Shown: piece after piece, positions 1 through 7,563 of the stretch
Numbering within the stretch: position 1 is the first letter of the stretch
Layout of the letters: each line of letters opens with the position of its first letter
Source: Ilyomonas sp964658445
GTDB taxonomy: Bacteria; Bacteroidota; Bacteroidia; Chitinophagales; Chitinophagaceae
Direction of reading: 5' to 3'
Assembly (NCBI GenBank): GCA_964658445.1
Contig: CAZZZH010000222.1
Location: 1-7,875, forward strand
DNA length: 7,875 bases
Notes under the pieces: generated by a model
The model's input: only the letters and a program-made list of their open reading frames with translations
Database searches by the model: none
Told to the model about the DNA's origin: nothing
Translations under genes and position numbers: made by a program

Positions 1-445
1 CGGCCGGATAGGGGGATAAACCCGGGCCGACCACAACACCTGCGCTTCCCCAAATTAAGTTGCCGCTTTGGTCAACACGCGATACGACTGCATTGAGCAC
101 ACCATTGATCTCGTATTGATAACCGATAAGCAAATCACCCTGACCATTAATAGCAACGTTGAACACATAAGTAGCAGAGCCCGATGGTTTTTTGCTAACC
201 AAAACGCCGCTGTCGCCCAAGAGCTTTTTGCCGGTAGAGTCGAGCAGTTGCGCACGCATGTAATAGCTATTGCCAAACTGCGAGTAAAAGGCAATCCAGG
301 TTTTACCTCCGCTAACACCAATGGACTGAATGTCGGAAGCATCGGTATTAGATACATGAAGATTGTCGGTAACATCGTCTGTCCATTGTGCAGACACAGC
401 GAATGAAATAAATACAGAAATGCAGAGCAGGTAAAGAACTTTCAT
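1..445 (-). CDS. Secreted repeat protein of unknown function, N-terminal part only
   Basis: The reading frame stays open from an ATG at 445 to the left edge, giving 148 residues without a stop, so the gene is cut by the window. It starts MKVLYLLCISVFISFAVSAQ, a classic Sec signal peptide with a likely cleavage after Val-Ser-Ala, so the product is exported. The mature part shows two copies of a degenerate unit about 54 residues apart (residues 46-84 and 100-138). Each unit runs from a Gly-rich turn and a beta-strand-like stretch to a closing Ser-Gly-(Lys/Asn)-x-(Leu/Ile)-x-Gly-(Asp/Ser)-x-Gly-Val motif. This resembles the beta-propeller-like repeats of large secreted Bacteroidota proteins, which often end in a type IX secretion sorting domain, but the C-terminus lies outside the window. 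No enzymatic motif is visible. The ATG is preceded by A/T-rich sequence and no Shine-Dalgarno. Other frames across this stretch are shadows. Function is not recognised. Confidence 0.85.
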   Translation of the reverse strand, partial: MKVLYLLCISVFISFAVSAQWTDDVTDNLHVSNTDASDIQSIGVSGGKTWIAFYSQFGNSYYMRAQLLDSTGKKLLGDSGVLVSKKPSGSATYVFNVAINGQGDLLIGYQYEINGVLNAVVSRVDQSGNLIWGSAGVVVGPGLSPYPA

Positions 446-485
446 AAATATAGTTTTTGGTTAGACTACGAAAATAAAAGATTAC

Positions 486-527
486 CATGATTGAGGAAAT
501 TAAAATTGAAATGACAAAACAATCATG
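486..527. repeat. Inverted repeat with 8-bp arms in the 446-596 gap
   Basis: CATGATTG (486-493) and CAATCATG (520-527) are perfect inverted arms separated by 26 nt. On the minus strand the second arm is followed by GTAATCTTTTATTTT, so a weak terminator for the Gfo/Idh/MocA gene is possible. A regulatory site ahead of the secreted protein gene at 445 is also possible. The long loop makes either reading weak. A second, more distant pair (ATTGAGG at 490-496 with CCTCAAT at 556-562) overlaps it. I see no convincing Bacteroidota-type promoter and no further gene in this 151-bp gap. Confidence 0.25.
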
Positions 528-596
528 CTCTGCCGGATTTTATTTTTCATACATACCTCAATATCAATGGCGGCAAGGGTTTGCGGATGATTGTAC

Positions 597-1604
597 TTAT
601 TTAATTTTATTAGCGGCATAAATTTTTTCAATAATCTCAACAGTTTTTGCGCCTTCTTCGGCCTGTGTGCTGATGATGCCATTATTACAAAGAACATCAA
701 TCACATTTTTATACACTTTATCATGGTTGCTCATGCTGCCTTTGTAGGTACCATAATCGTTAGGCGGCGATTGATAAATATCTTTTACAGAGATGCCATC
801 GATGCTTTGATAAGAAATATCATTAAGATATTCACCACCAATTTTTATCGTTCCCTTTTCACCAAACAACGTGATGGAACCTTCCATGTTTTGCGCGTAG
901 CTGTTTACCGTATAATTTAATGTTCCTATTGCCCCGCTTTGCATTTGCAGCACAGCACAGCCTGTATCTTCTGTTTGAATGAATGATTGGTGAGCCGCAT
1001 TCCGCAAATAAGATTGTACCGAAACCACATCGCCCAACAACCAATACATCACATCAATAAAATGGCTAAACTGGGTGAACAGAGTGCCGCCATCCATGTC
1101 CTTTGTACCATGCCAGCTTTGGTGGTAATAATCTTTGTTACGGTTCCAGAAACCATTTACCTGGAAGCTGTAGATAGCGCCTAAACTATTTTGTTGCAGG
1201 AGTTTTTTTACCTGTACAACAGCATCGTTAAACCGGTTCTGTTTTACGATGAATAACGTTTTGCCAGCAGCCTTTGCGGTAGCGATCATTTGCCTGCAAT
1301 CATTAGAAGAAATTGCCATCGGCTTTTCGCAAACCACATGACAACCGGCACGCAAAGCAGCTATGCTATGCGCGGCATGAAGTCCATTGGGTGTGCAAAC
1401 AGAAACGACATCCGGCGAGTTACCGGCAAGTAAACTTGCGATATCCGGATAGGTAGCAACTTTATAATCACTTACGGCCGCTTGTCTTTTATCATCGTCT
1501 GTATCACACACAGCTACCAGCTTCGCCAGGCGATGAATGTGCATCGCATGACGACTACCGATTTTGCCATAACCAATAACAGCAAACGAAAGATCTGCTT
1601 TCAT
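597..1604 (-). CDS. Gfo/Idh/MocA family NAD(P)-dependent sugar oxidoreductase
   Basis: The 335-residue protein has the family's full length and two-domain layout. The N-terminal Rossmann fold carries Gly-Tyr-Gly-Lys-Ile-Gly at residues 11-16 for NAD(P) binding. The family motif Cys-Glu-Lys-Pro at 92-95 includes the catalytic Lys94. The C-terminal domain has Lys-Gln-Asn-Arg-Phe-Asn at 121-126, Phe-Trp-Asn-Arg at 152-155, and Asp-Gly-Gly-Thr-Leu-Phe-Thr-Gln-Phe-Ser-His at 171-181, where His181 is the likely second catalytic residue. No signal peptide is seen, so it is cytoplasmic. These C-terminal signatures recall members found in surface-polysaccharide clusters that act on nucleotide sugars, but no other such gene is in view, so the substrate is unassigned. 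ThuB-like oxidation of a sugar at C3 is an alternative suggested by the ThuA domain encoded upstream. The ATG at 1604 is the only sensible start, because the next Met (residue 21) would remove the nucleotide-binding loop. A pyrimidine run and a hairpin lie directly upstream. Confidence 0.93.
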   Translation of the reverse strand: MKADLSFAVIGYGKIGSRHAMHIHRLAKLVAVCDTDDDKRQAAVSDYKVATYPDIASLLAGNSPDVVSVCTPNGLHAAHSIAALRAGCHVVCEKPMAISSNDCRQMIATAKAAGKTLFIVKQNRFNDAVVQVKKLLQQNSLGAIYSFQVNGFWNRNKDYYHQSWHGTKDMDGGTLFTQFSHFIDVMYWLLGDVVSVQSYLRNAAHQSFIQTEDTGCAVLQMQSGAIGTLNYTVNSYAQNMEGSITLFGEKGTIKIGGEYLNDISYQSIDGISVKDIYQSPPNDYGTYKGSMSNHDKVYKNVIDVLCNNGIISTQAEEGAKTVEIIEKIYAANKIK

Positions 1605-1647
1605 GAAGAAAAAAGAAGGCAGAAAAGAAATCGTCTTTTCTGCCTTC
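1605..1647 (-). terminator. Terminator-like hairpin between the lipoprotein gene and the Gfo/Idh/MocA start
   Basis: GAAGGCAGAAAAG (1615-1627) and CTTTTCTGCCTTC (1635-1647) form a perfect 13-bp stem with a 7-nt loop. Read on the minus strand, the stem is followed at once by TTTTTTCTTC (1614-1605) and then by the ATG of the Gfo/Idh/MocA gene. That is the form of a Rho-independent terminator for the lipoprotein gene, whose TAA is at 1662-1660, 12 nt before the stem. It is oriented: on the plus strand the trailing sequence is only GCTTTGATT. Because the T-tract touches the next start codon, the structure could also act as an attenuator or translation-control element for that gene. The stem is certain from the sequence; termination is inferred. 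Confidence 0.75.
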
Positions 1648-1659
1648 GCTTTGATTACA

Positions 1660-4600
1660 TTATAAAGAAAATTGCAACTGGGTAATAGCTACCGTTTGTT
1701 GCTTATCATCACCCGCAGCTTTCTTTACCACATACACTGTATGCAGTTTTCCATCGGCAACAGAAGGAATAGAAAATTGTGTTGTCTTCATTGTTACTGG
1801 TGCTTTTATAGCCGGCTTATCACTGTTCAAATTGAACTCGCCAAGCTTCTTTCCATCGGGCGCATCAAGATGTATTTCGATCACATTGTTGCCTGTTAAT
1901 ACATCCTGCCAACCAAGGCTGAGAGACAGATGTGTAATACCGGTAAGATCAACGCTATCCATTGCAAACCAGCTATCATTTTTGCTAAGAATTAAAATTG
2001 GTTTGTTCTGATATTCGGTGGTCTGGGCATCTTTCAGGTGCGATACTAAACCTAATGGATAATTACTGTTGATAAGCGATGCAAAGCCACTGCCACTAAG
2101 CGGTTTTGTATTTTGTCCGCCTTTATCTGTGTAGGTAGCCGTTAAGTATAAAACACCGTTGGCAAGCACAGGCTTGTTTAGTGTCGGCGAAATAGTTCCG
2201 TTTGGTGGCAGCGATTTCTGATGCTGCTGGTTTGCTAGAGACAGCACCCAAGTAACGATTGTTTTAGCATCGCTTTCCGACAAGTTGGGATGTGCCGACA
2301 TTACAGCATCGCCCCAAACACCACCACCGCCTTTGATGATTTTATTAGCGAGATAAACCATTGCGCCGGCATCGCTTTTATACTTTTCTGATACGGCTGT
2401 AAATGCAGGCCCAACGGACTTTTCAGCAACCTTATGGCAGGCTTTACAATCGAGTGATTCCATTAAATTTTTACCCATTACTTCTTCACTCACCACCTGG
2501 TGGCCTTGTGGCACGCCTGCTTTATCGTGCCCTTCACGATAGTCAGCAGTCAGTATCAGACTGCTGTCATTAATTGTACTTCCATCTTCTTTATCGTGCA
2601 CGGCAACGCTATAGCTGACAGGTTTGCTAGGGAAATAAAAGGTCTGGTTGCCATTGATATGGATAGAAACATCAGGCGCTTCGTTACCAGCATATACGCT
2701 CACAATATTGCTTTTACCTGTGGCATTTTTATCGTCTTTTACTTCGGCATAAATAGCATAATCGCCTGCTGTGCTCAGCGTGGTTTGCAGTTTGGGTTCT
2801 TTGGTTTCAACCGTCTTTCCGCCTACATGCCATACATAAGTAAGCTTGTCGTTGTCGGGGTCGCGTGCGCCTACCGAAGCCTCAATATTCAGTGGTAACG
2901 AACCGGATGTTTTATTCACTTGTATACCCGAAACTTTTGGTGCACGGTTACCGCTGTTATAATCGATGCGGGCCAATCCTGCATCGGCATTTTTTGCAAA
3001 CCAACCGCTACCATATTCTACCACATACAATCTTCCGTCAGGCCCCAATTCCATATCGGATGGGTTGTTGAAACGAACGCCATCCATAAAGGGTTCCATG
3101 TTATCGAAGTCGCCATCTGGCTGCATGGTTACTACTTTTATCCAGCCTCGCATCCATTCATACACAAATAATTTTCCGTTGTAATAATCGGGATAACGCG
3201 TACTATCAGCGAAAGATTCATTGTAATAAACAGGTCCGGTCATAGCTGATCTGCCACCGGTACCTACCTGCGGAAAATCTTTAGAGGTGCCATACGGATA
3301 CCAGATAAAAGCTGGCTGTGCAGGTGGCAAATCTGTAAGACCGGTATTGTTCTGTGATAAGTTTTTAGGATGTGCAGGATCGAATGGTTTTCCCGATTCG
3401 CCAGTTAAATAATTATAGGAAATATAAGGTTGGTTGTTGGCAATAAACAGCGGCCAGCCAAAGTAACCCGCCTTGCGTGCCTGGTTCATTTCATCATATC
3501 CGCGCGGACCGCGTGTTGCAAAACTATCCACGTTCGAATCGGGTCCTATCTCGCCCCAATACAAAAAACCGGTCTTTTGATCTACCGAAATGCGATAAGG
3601 ATTGCGGTCGCCCATTACATAAATTTCAGGTCTTGTTTTATCTGTTCCCTGGGCAAACAAATTGCCGTTTGGAATAGCATACGTTCCATCATCTTTCACC
3701 ACAATGCGAAGGATTTTTCCACGCAGGTCATTGGTGTTAGAAGCCGTTCTGCGGGCATCAAATTGTAGGTGTCCCGGTGCGTCGTTCAGTGGCGCAAAAC
3801 CATGGCTTACAAACTTCTGCCCCGGCTCATCAAAAGGTGTTGAATTATCGCCGGTGGAAAGGAATAAAGTCCTGTCTTTACCAAAAGCAATAGAGCCACC
3901 GGTATGGCAGCAGATTTCGCGTTGTGAGTAAAGTTGAAGAATAACTTTCTCCGTGCTATTATCAATCGTATCGTTGTTGAAAGTGAAGCGGGACAAGCGA
4001 TTGACAGATGTATCCGCCGGACTATAATAAATATAAACGTAATGATTCTTTGCAAAGTCAGGATCTTTCTGAATGCCAAGCACACCTTCTTCTGCATTCA
4101 CGCCAGGCGTATGCACGGTCTTGTAATATACATTCAGAAAACCAACCTGCTTCACTGAATGGTCGGCATTTTTATACATCATAATTTCGCCCCGACGCTG
4201 CGCTACCAAAACATCAAGCGTTGGCAAAACAGTTATTTCTGTAGGTTCAAAAAAAGTTCCGGTTACCAACTGTGTTTTGGTAAAACGGTCAGCATCCGGT
4301 GTGCGGTCTGTTTTTACTTTGGCATAATTCAACGATTCATTATCGCCGATGGCATATTTAATACCGCCAAGCAAGTGCATTAAATAAGCCGGATCGCTAT
4401 ACGATTCTTTGGTGTGTCCTAACTCGGTGTACCAGGCTCTGCCGCCGTCATACTCATGATACCAAGCCATCGGGTGATTGCCATGCATGGTACCACCTTT
4501 GTAACTGTTTTCATCAATTGTGAGCAACACATGCAGACCACTATCCATGTTTTTAAAATTATACCATTCGTCTTTTCTTGTCCACTTGGCAGGTAAATGT

Positions 4601-5076
4601 TTGGTAGAACCATCGTTGGGATCTACCACATTTAGTGTTGCCTGTTGCTGCTCGGGATGCTCCTCGAAAGAAGCGCCTACCAGCCGGTGATACCAACCCC
4701 AATGGTAGCCCGCATCTGTTGCTGCATGAACACCAACAAAGTTTCCGCCAGCTTCTATGTAGCGCTGAAAATCTGTTTTTTCGGCGATGGTAAACAATGA
4801 ATCATCTGGATCCGTATTGCTTAAAAAGATAACGGCAGCGTACTTCTTTAAGGTATCGTCGGTAAACCATGAGGCATTGCTGGTGGTATCGACATCGAAG
4901 TTGTTTTCTTTGCCCAGTTTCATCACGGCATCTGCAGCTGCAGGTATGCAATCGTGCACAAAGCCAGCCGTCTTGGTAAACACCAACACTCTGGGTTTAG
5001 ATGAAAAAAAATGACAACTGGAAAAAAGAAAAACAGCAAGGCTGCAAGCAGTTACAAATGACAAGATTCGTTTCAT
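1660..5076 (-). CDS. Lipoprotein fusing ThuA, PQQ sugar dehydrogenase, PKD, cytochrome c and CBM6-like domains
   Basis: Residues are numbered from the ATG at 5076 (1138 in total). A TTG 12 nt further upstream is in frame, but the ATG gives a cleaner signal peptide. Residues 1-21 form a lipoprotein signal ending Leu-Phe-Ser-Ser-Cys, with Cys21 lipidated. Acidic residues that would mark surface export do not follow it, so a periplasm-facing anchor is likely. Domains in order: ThuA-like (about 29-244); a six-bladed PQQ-dependent glucose/sorbosone dehydrogenase propeller (about 266-706) with the signature Cys-Cys-His-Thr-Gly-Gly at 389-394 and Gly-Asp-Arg-Asn-Pro-Tyr-Arg at 489-495, where His391 and Arg491 probably match active-site residues; PKD (about 713-796); a short second Ig-like segment; a c-type cytochrome (about 863-948) with Cys877-x-x-Cys-His881 and likely axial Met926; and a C-terminal CBM6-like beta-sandwich (about 966-1138). 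Expected role: periplasmic oxidation of a sugar or polyol with electrons passed to its own haem. The substrate is unknown. Similar fusions are known in Bacteroidota. Confidence 0.93.
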   Translation of the reverse strand: MKRILSFVTACSLAVFLFSSCHFFSSKPRVLVFTKTAGFVHDCIPAAADAVMKLGKENNFDVDTTSNASWFTDDTLKKYAAVIFLSNTDPDDSLFTIAEKTDFQRYIEAGGNFVGVHAATDAGYHWGWYHRLVGASFEEHPEQQQATLNVVDPNDGSTKHLPAKWTRKDEWYNFKNMDSGLHVLLTIDENSYKGGTMHGNHPMAWYHEYDGGRAWYTELGHTKESYSDPAYLMHLLGGIKYAIGDNESLNYAKVKTDRTPDADRFTKTQLVTGTFFEPTEITVLPTLDVLVAQRRGEIMMYKNADHSVKQVGFLNVYYKTVHTPGVNAEEGVLGIQKDPDFAKNHYVYIYYSPADTSVNRLSRFTFNNDTIDNSTEKVILQLYSQREICCHTGGSIAFGKDRTLFLSTGDNSTPFDEPGQKFVSHGFAPLNDAPGHLQFDARRTASNTNDLRGKILRIVVKDDGTYAIPNGNLFAQGTDKTRPEIYVMGDRNPYRISVDQKTGFLYWGEIGPDSNVDSFATRGPRGYDEMNQARKAGYFGWPLFIANNQPYISYNYLTGESGKPFDPAHPKNLSQNNTGLTDLPPAQPAFIWYPYGTSKDFPQVGTGGRSAMTGPVYYNESFADSTRYPDYYNGKLFVYEWMRGWIKVVTMQPDGDFDNMEPFMDGVRFNNPSDMELGPDGRLYVVEYGSGWFAKNADAGLARIDYNSGNRAPKVSGIQVNKTSGSLPLNIEASVGARDPDNDKLTYVWHVGGKTVETKEPKLQTTLSTAGDYAIYAEVKDDKNATGKSNIVSVYAGNEAPDVSIHINGNQTFYFPSKPVSYSVAVHDKEDGSTINDSSLILTADYREGHDKAGVPQGHQVVSEEVMGKNLMESLDCKACHKVAEKSVGPAFTAVSEKYKSDAGAMVYLANKIIKGGGGVWGDAVMSAHPNLSESDAKTIVTWVLSLANQQHQKSLPPNGTISPTLNKPVLANGVLYLTATYTDKGGQNTKPLSGSGFASLINSNYPLGLVSHLKDAQTTEYQNKPILILSKNDSWFAMDSVDLTGITHLSLSLGWQDVLTGNNVIEIHLDAPDGKKLGEFNLNSDKPAIKAPVTMKTTQFSIPSVADGKLHTVYVVKKAAGDDKQQTVAITQLQFSL

Positions 5077-5084
5077 AGAAAGCG

Positions 5085-5096
5085 GCAAATATTTGC
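5085..5096. promoter_or_regulatory. Perfect 12-bp palindrome GCAAATATTTGC, possible operator
   Basis: The site is its own reverse complement and lies 8 nt upstream of the minus-strand ATG at 5076, inside the 128-bp divergent control region. As RNA it would give only a 4-bp stem, so a DNA-binding site is the more natural reading. No regulator gene is present in the window to pair with it, and an AT-rich 12-mer palindrome can arise by chance. Confidence 0.3.
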
Positions 5097-5126
5097 ATAA
5101 AAATAAAGCGAACCAGACGATACGGA

Positions 5127-5141
5127 GGTAAAAAATTTACC
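5127..5141. promoter_or_regulatory. Inverted repeat GGTAAA-N3-TTTACC in the divergent intergenic region
   Basis: Six-base arms flank a 3-nt A-run spacer near the middle of the region between the two divergent genes, 50 nt from the lipoprotein ATG and 63 nt from the receptor ATG. This is a suitable place for an operator controlling both directions. No clear TTTG / TAnnTTTG Bacteroidota promoter pair was found on either strand of this 128-bp region. The nearest is TATGTTAG at 5158-5165 on the plus strand, which has one mismatch and no matching upstream element. Confidence 0.3.
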
Positions 5142-5204
5142 GGCAAGGCAATTCAATTATGTTAGTCAACTCGGCGTAACATTGCATTTACAATATTCTT
5201 CACA

Positions 5205-7559
5205 ATGATGTGCCGTAGTATTAATACAATCTTGTTTTCACTGATATCTATATTTTGTTTTAGCCAGGGAAAGACAGTAAGCGGAATAGTGACTGATGAA
5301 CAGAACCAACCGGTTCGCAACGCTTCCGTTCACTTATTAAACACAGATAAAACTGTTGTTACAAATGGCGATGGATCGTTTGTTATCAATTATCTTACTT
5401 CAGGTAATTATACCGTTTCCGTAACCCATATCAACTATGCTTCGCTTCAAAAAAACCTTACCATCGCCGATTCAAACCATCTCTATCTGCACATCCTTTT
5501 ACAAAGCAACAGGCAACAGTTAGACGCGGTGACTGTAACCGCCGAGAAACGTGAAGAAAACGTGCAACAATTGCCCATCAGTATGTCGGCGCTTACGGAT
5601 AAACAAATTACCGATTACCGGCTCTGGAATAGTAACCAGTTGACCAGCCTAGTTCCTAATTTATACTCAGATAATTCAGGCGATGAGCGCAACGTTACTT
5701 CTATTCGGGGCATCGTTACCACGTCTTATGATCCTGCCGTAGCCACTTACATTGATGGTGTAAATCAATTTACTTTAGACACTTATATTGGTACCTTGAC
5801 GGATGTAGAAAGAATCGAGGTTTTGCGCGGTCCGCAAGGCACATTGTATGGAAGAAATGCAATGGGTGGTGTAATTAATATTATTACCAAACAACCATCG
5901 AATACAACGGAAGCCTTTGCAGAAATAAATGCCGGCAATCATAATATGCAGCGCTACAATGCAGGCTTTAGAACACGTCTAATAAAAAATAAATTATTTC
6001 TGGGTGCTAGCTTTTTATTTACGACAAGAGATGGCTACTACACCAACGATTTCAACAATACTAGCTTCGATAAACAGCATTTGTTTTATGGCAATTATTA
6101 TGTAAAATATTTGCCTGGGCAGAACTGGAGCATAACGGCTAACATTAAACACCAGGAGAACCGGAACAACGGCGCTTTTCCTTTGGTAAATGGCGTAGAT
6201 GAAGCATTTGCAGCTCCTTATCACTTGGCGCAAAACGCCACAGCCAAAATGATCGATAATAACTTCAACAGTTCGCTTGTTATCAATCATACAGGAAGCG
6301 CTGTAGCCTTAACTGCTATTAGCTCTTATCAAAATAATTATCGATTTTACAACGCTCCCATCGACGGCGATTTTTCTCCGTATGATATCGTCAGCATTAT
6401 AAACAATTATGGTAACAAGTATAACAACGCTAAAGTGTTTACCCAAGAGGTAAGAGTTCATTCAAATAATGAAAAACAGAAACTGCAATACACTGTCGGC
6501 ACCTACTTTTTTTACCAGGATAATCCTGTAAAACAAGGAACATATTATGGTGAGTTAGCTAATGCAGCTTATGGAGTAGGTGACTCTTTGTTCACAATCA
6601 CCAACAACTCAAAAGGTGTTGGAACCGGCATTGCGTTGTACGGGCAGTTGGAATATGCATTGACACCAAAATTAAAAGTAGTGGGTGGTCTTCGTTACGA
6701 TTATGAGCATAGAAAATTGTCGGTTGAAAGTGAATACAGCAAAGAAGATGTTAGTTTCGTTACACTGCCCGACACTTCGGCATCAGCGCATTTCCATGCC
6801 GTCTCTCCAAAAGTCAGTTTACAGTATTTAATTTCTTCCGCCAACAGCCTTTATGCTACTTATACAAGAGGTTTCAGGGCAGGTGGTTTATCGCCGCTTT
6901 CTTCCGATCCTTCACAGCCGCCTTTGTATGCCTATGCGCCCGAAAATAGCAACAACTATGAAGTAGGAAGTAAGAATATTTTGTTTGACAATAAGTTGCG
7001 TTTAAATATTGCAGCGTTTACTACTTATATTAATAATGCACAGGTGCCAACATTGGTTTTACCAGAGGCTGTTACTCTTATTCGAAATACCGGAAAGCTG
7101 CGAACCAAAGGTATAGAAGCTGAGCTGGAAACCAAGCTGGCTAAAGGTTTGGAGCTTGTATGTAACGCAGGTATTGTAGATACCAAATACAAATCGCTGA
7201 AGCTGTCTCAGAATGGCAATGTAGTAGATCTGGAAGGAAAAAAACAAATCTATACACCTTCAGCAACTTCTATGCTGGCAGCGCAATACAATATGGCTCT
7301 TGGCCGGCAAAGCCGGTTGCAGATAAGAGGCGAATGGCAATATAAAGGCAAGACATATTTTGACTTTGCCAACACCATCGTACAAAAAGATTACAGCCTT
7401 TTTCATGCGCGTGCCGGTGTCGAATGGAAACACCTGGGTTTATACGTCTGGGCACGAAATATTAGTGATAAAAAATACATAGCTTATGCTTACGACTTCG
7501 GTGCTATTCATCTTGGCGAACCCAGAACTTATGGGATAACTATTAATACAAGATTATAA
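5205..7559 (+). CDS. TonB-dependent outer-membrane receptor
   Basis: The 784-residue protein is an outer-membrane active transporter driven by TonB-ExbBD. Residues 1-21 form a Sec signal peptide ending near Cys-Phe-Ser-Gln. A carboxypeptidase-regulatory-like beta domain follows (about 24-105), an N-terminal extension typical of Bacteroidota receptors. A TonB-box-like Leu-Asp-Ala-Val-Thr-Val-Thr-Ala is at 106-113. The plug (about 115-230) contains the hallmark Val-Glu-Arg-Ile-Glu-Val-Leu-Arg-Gly-Pro-Gln-Gly-Thr-Leu-Tyr-Gly-Arg-Asn-Ala (201-219). The rest is a 22-strand-type barrel. The size and plug resemble iron-siderophore or small-ligand receptors rather than the SusC type, which is usually about 1000 residues and paired with SusD; no SusD is seen downstream. 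The last residues are Thr-Arg-Leu, not the usual terminal aromatic. Two tandem ATGs (5205 and 5208) are both possible starts and no Shine-Dalgarno is seen. The esterase gene begins 4 nt after the TAA, so the two are probably cotranscribed. The ligand is unknown. Confidence 0.95.
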   Translation: MMCRSINTILFSLISIFCFSQGKTVSGIVTDEQNQPVRNASVHLLNTDKTVVTNGDGSFVINYLTSGNYTVSVTHINYASLQKNLTIADSNHLYLHILLQSNRQQLDAVTVTAEKREENVQQLPISMSALTDKQITDYRLWNSNQLTSLVPNLYSDNSGDERNVTSIRGIVTTSYDPAVATYIDGVNQFTLDTYIGTLTDVERIEVLRGPQGTLYGRNAMGGVINIITKQPSNTTEAFAEINAGNHNMQRYNAGFRTRLIKNKLFLGASFLFTTRDGYYTNDFNNTSFDKQHLFYGNYYVKYLPGQNWSITANIKHQENRNNGAFPLVNGVDEAFAAPYHLAQNATAKMIDNNFNSSLVINHTGSAVALTAISSYQNNYRFYNAPIDGDFSPYDIVSIINNYGNKYNNAKVFTQEVRVHSNNEKQKLQYTVGTYFFYQDNPVKQGTYYGELANAAYGVGDSLFTITNNSKGVGTGIALYGQLEYALTPKLKVVGGLRYDYEHRKLSVESEYSKEDVSFVTLPDTSASAHFHAVSPKVSLQYLISSANSLYATYTRGFRAGGLSPLSSDPSQPPLYAYAPENSNNYEVGSKNILFDNKLRLNIAAFTTYINNAQVPTLVLPEAVTLIRNTGKLRTKGIEAELETKLAKGLELVCNAGIVDTKYKSLKLSQNGNVVDLEGKKQIYTPSATSMLAAQYNMALGRQSRLQIRGEWQYKGKTYFDFANTIVQKDYSLFHARAGVEWKHLGLYVWARNISDKKYIAYAYDFGAIHLGEPRTYGITINTRL

Positions 7560-7563
7560 ACAG

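Noticed and set aside
68..406. Open frame of 112 codons on the plus strand at the left edge
   Set aside because: The minus strand carries a better frame over the same bases, with a signal peptide and repeats. The plus-strand product resembles nothing and has no export or domain logic.
500..700. Small 66-residue open frame on the minus strand overlapping the end of the Gfo/Idh/MocA gene
   Set aside because: Most of it overlaps the 3' end of a well-supported gene in another frame, and the product is basic with no recognisable domain.
2434..2448. CxxCH codons as evidence of a separate cytochrome c gene
   Set aside because: The motif lies inside one uninterrupted reading frame with the dehydrogenase, with no stop or new signal peptide between them, so it is a domain of the fusion.
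3430..3768. Open frames on the plus strand within 1672-5014
   Set aside because: They lie antisense to a continuous multidomain gene whose domains are recognisable from end to end, and their products have no recognisable features.
5077..5088. TTG start at 5088 for the large lipoprotein
   Set aside because: The ATG 12 nt downstream gives a standard Lys-Arg lipoprotein signal. The TTG adds only four residues and overlaps the palindrome.
5124..5130. GGAGGTA, resembling a Shine-Dalgarno on the plus strand
   Set aside because: No start codon follows at a suitable distance. The receptor ATG is about 75 nt further on.
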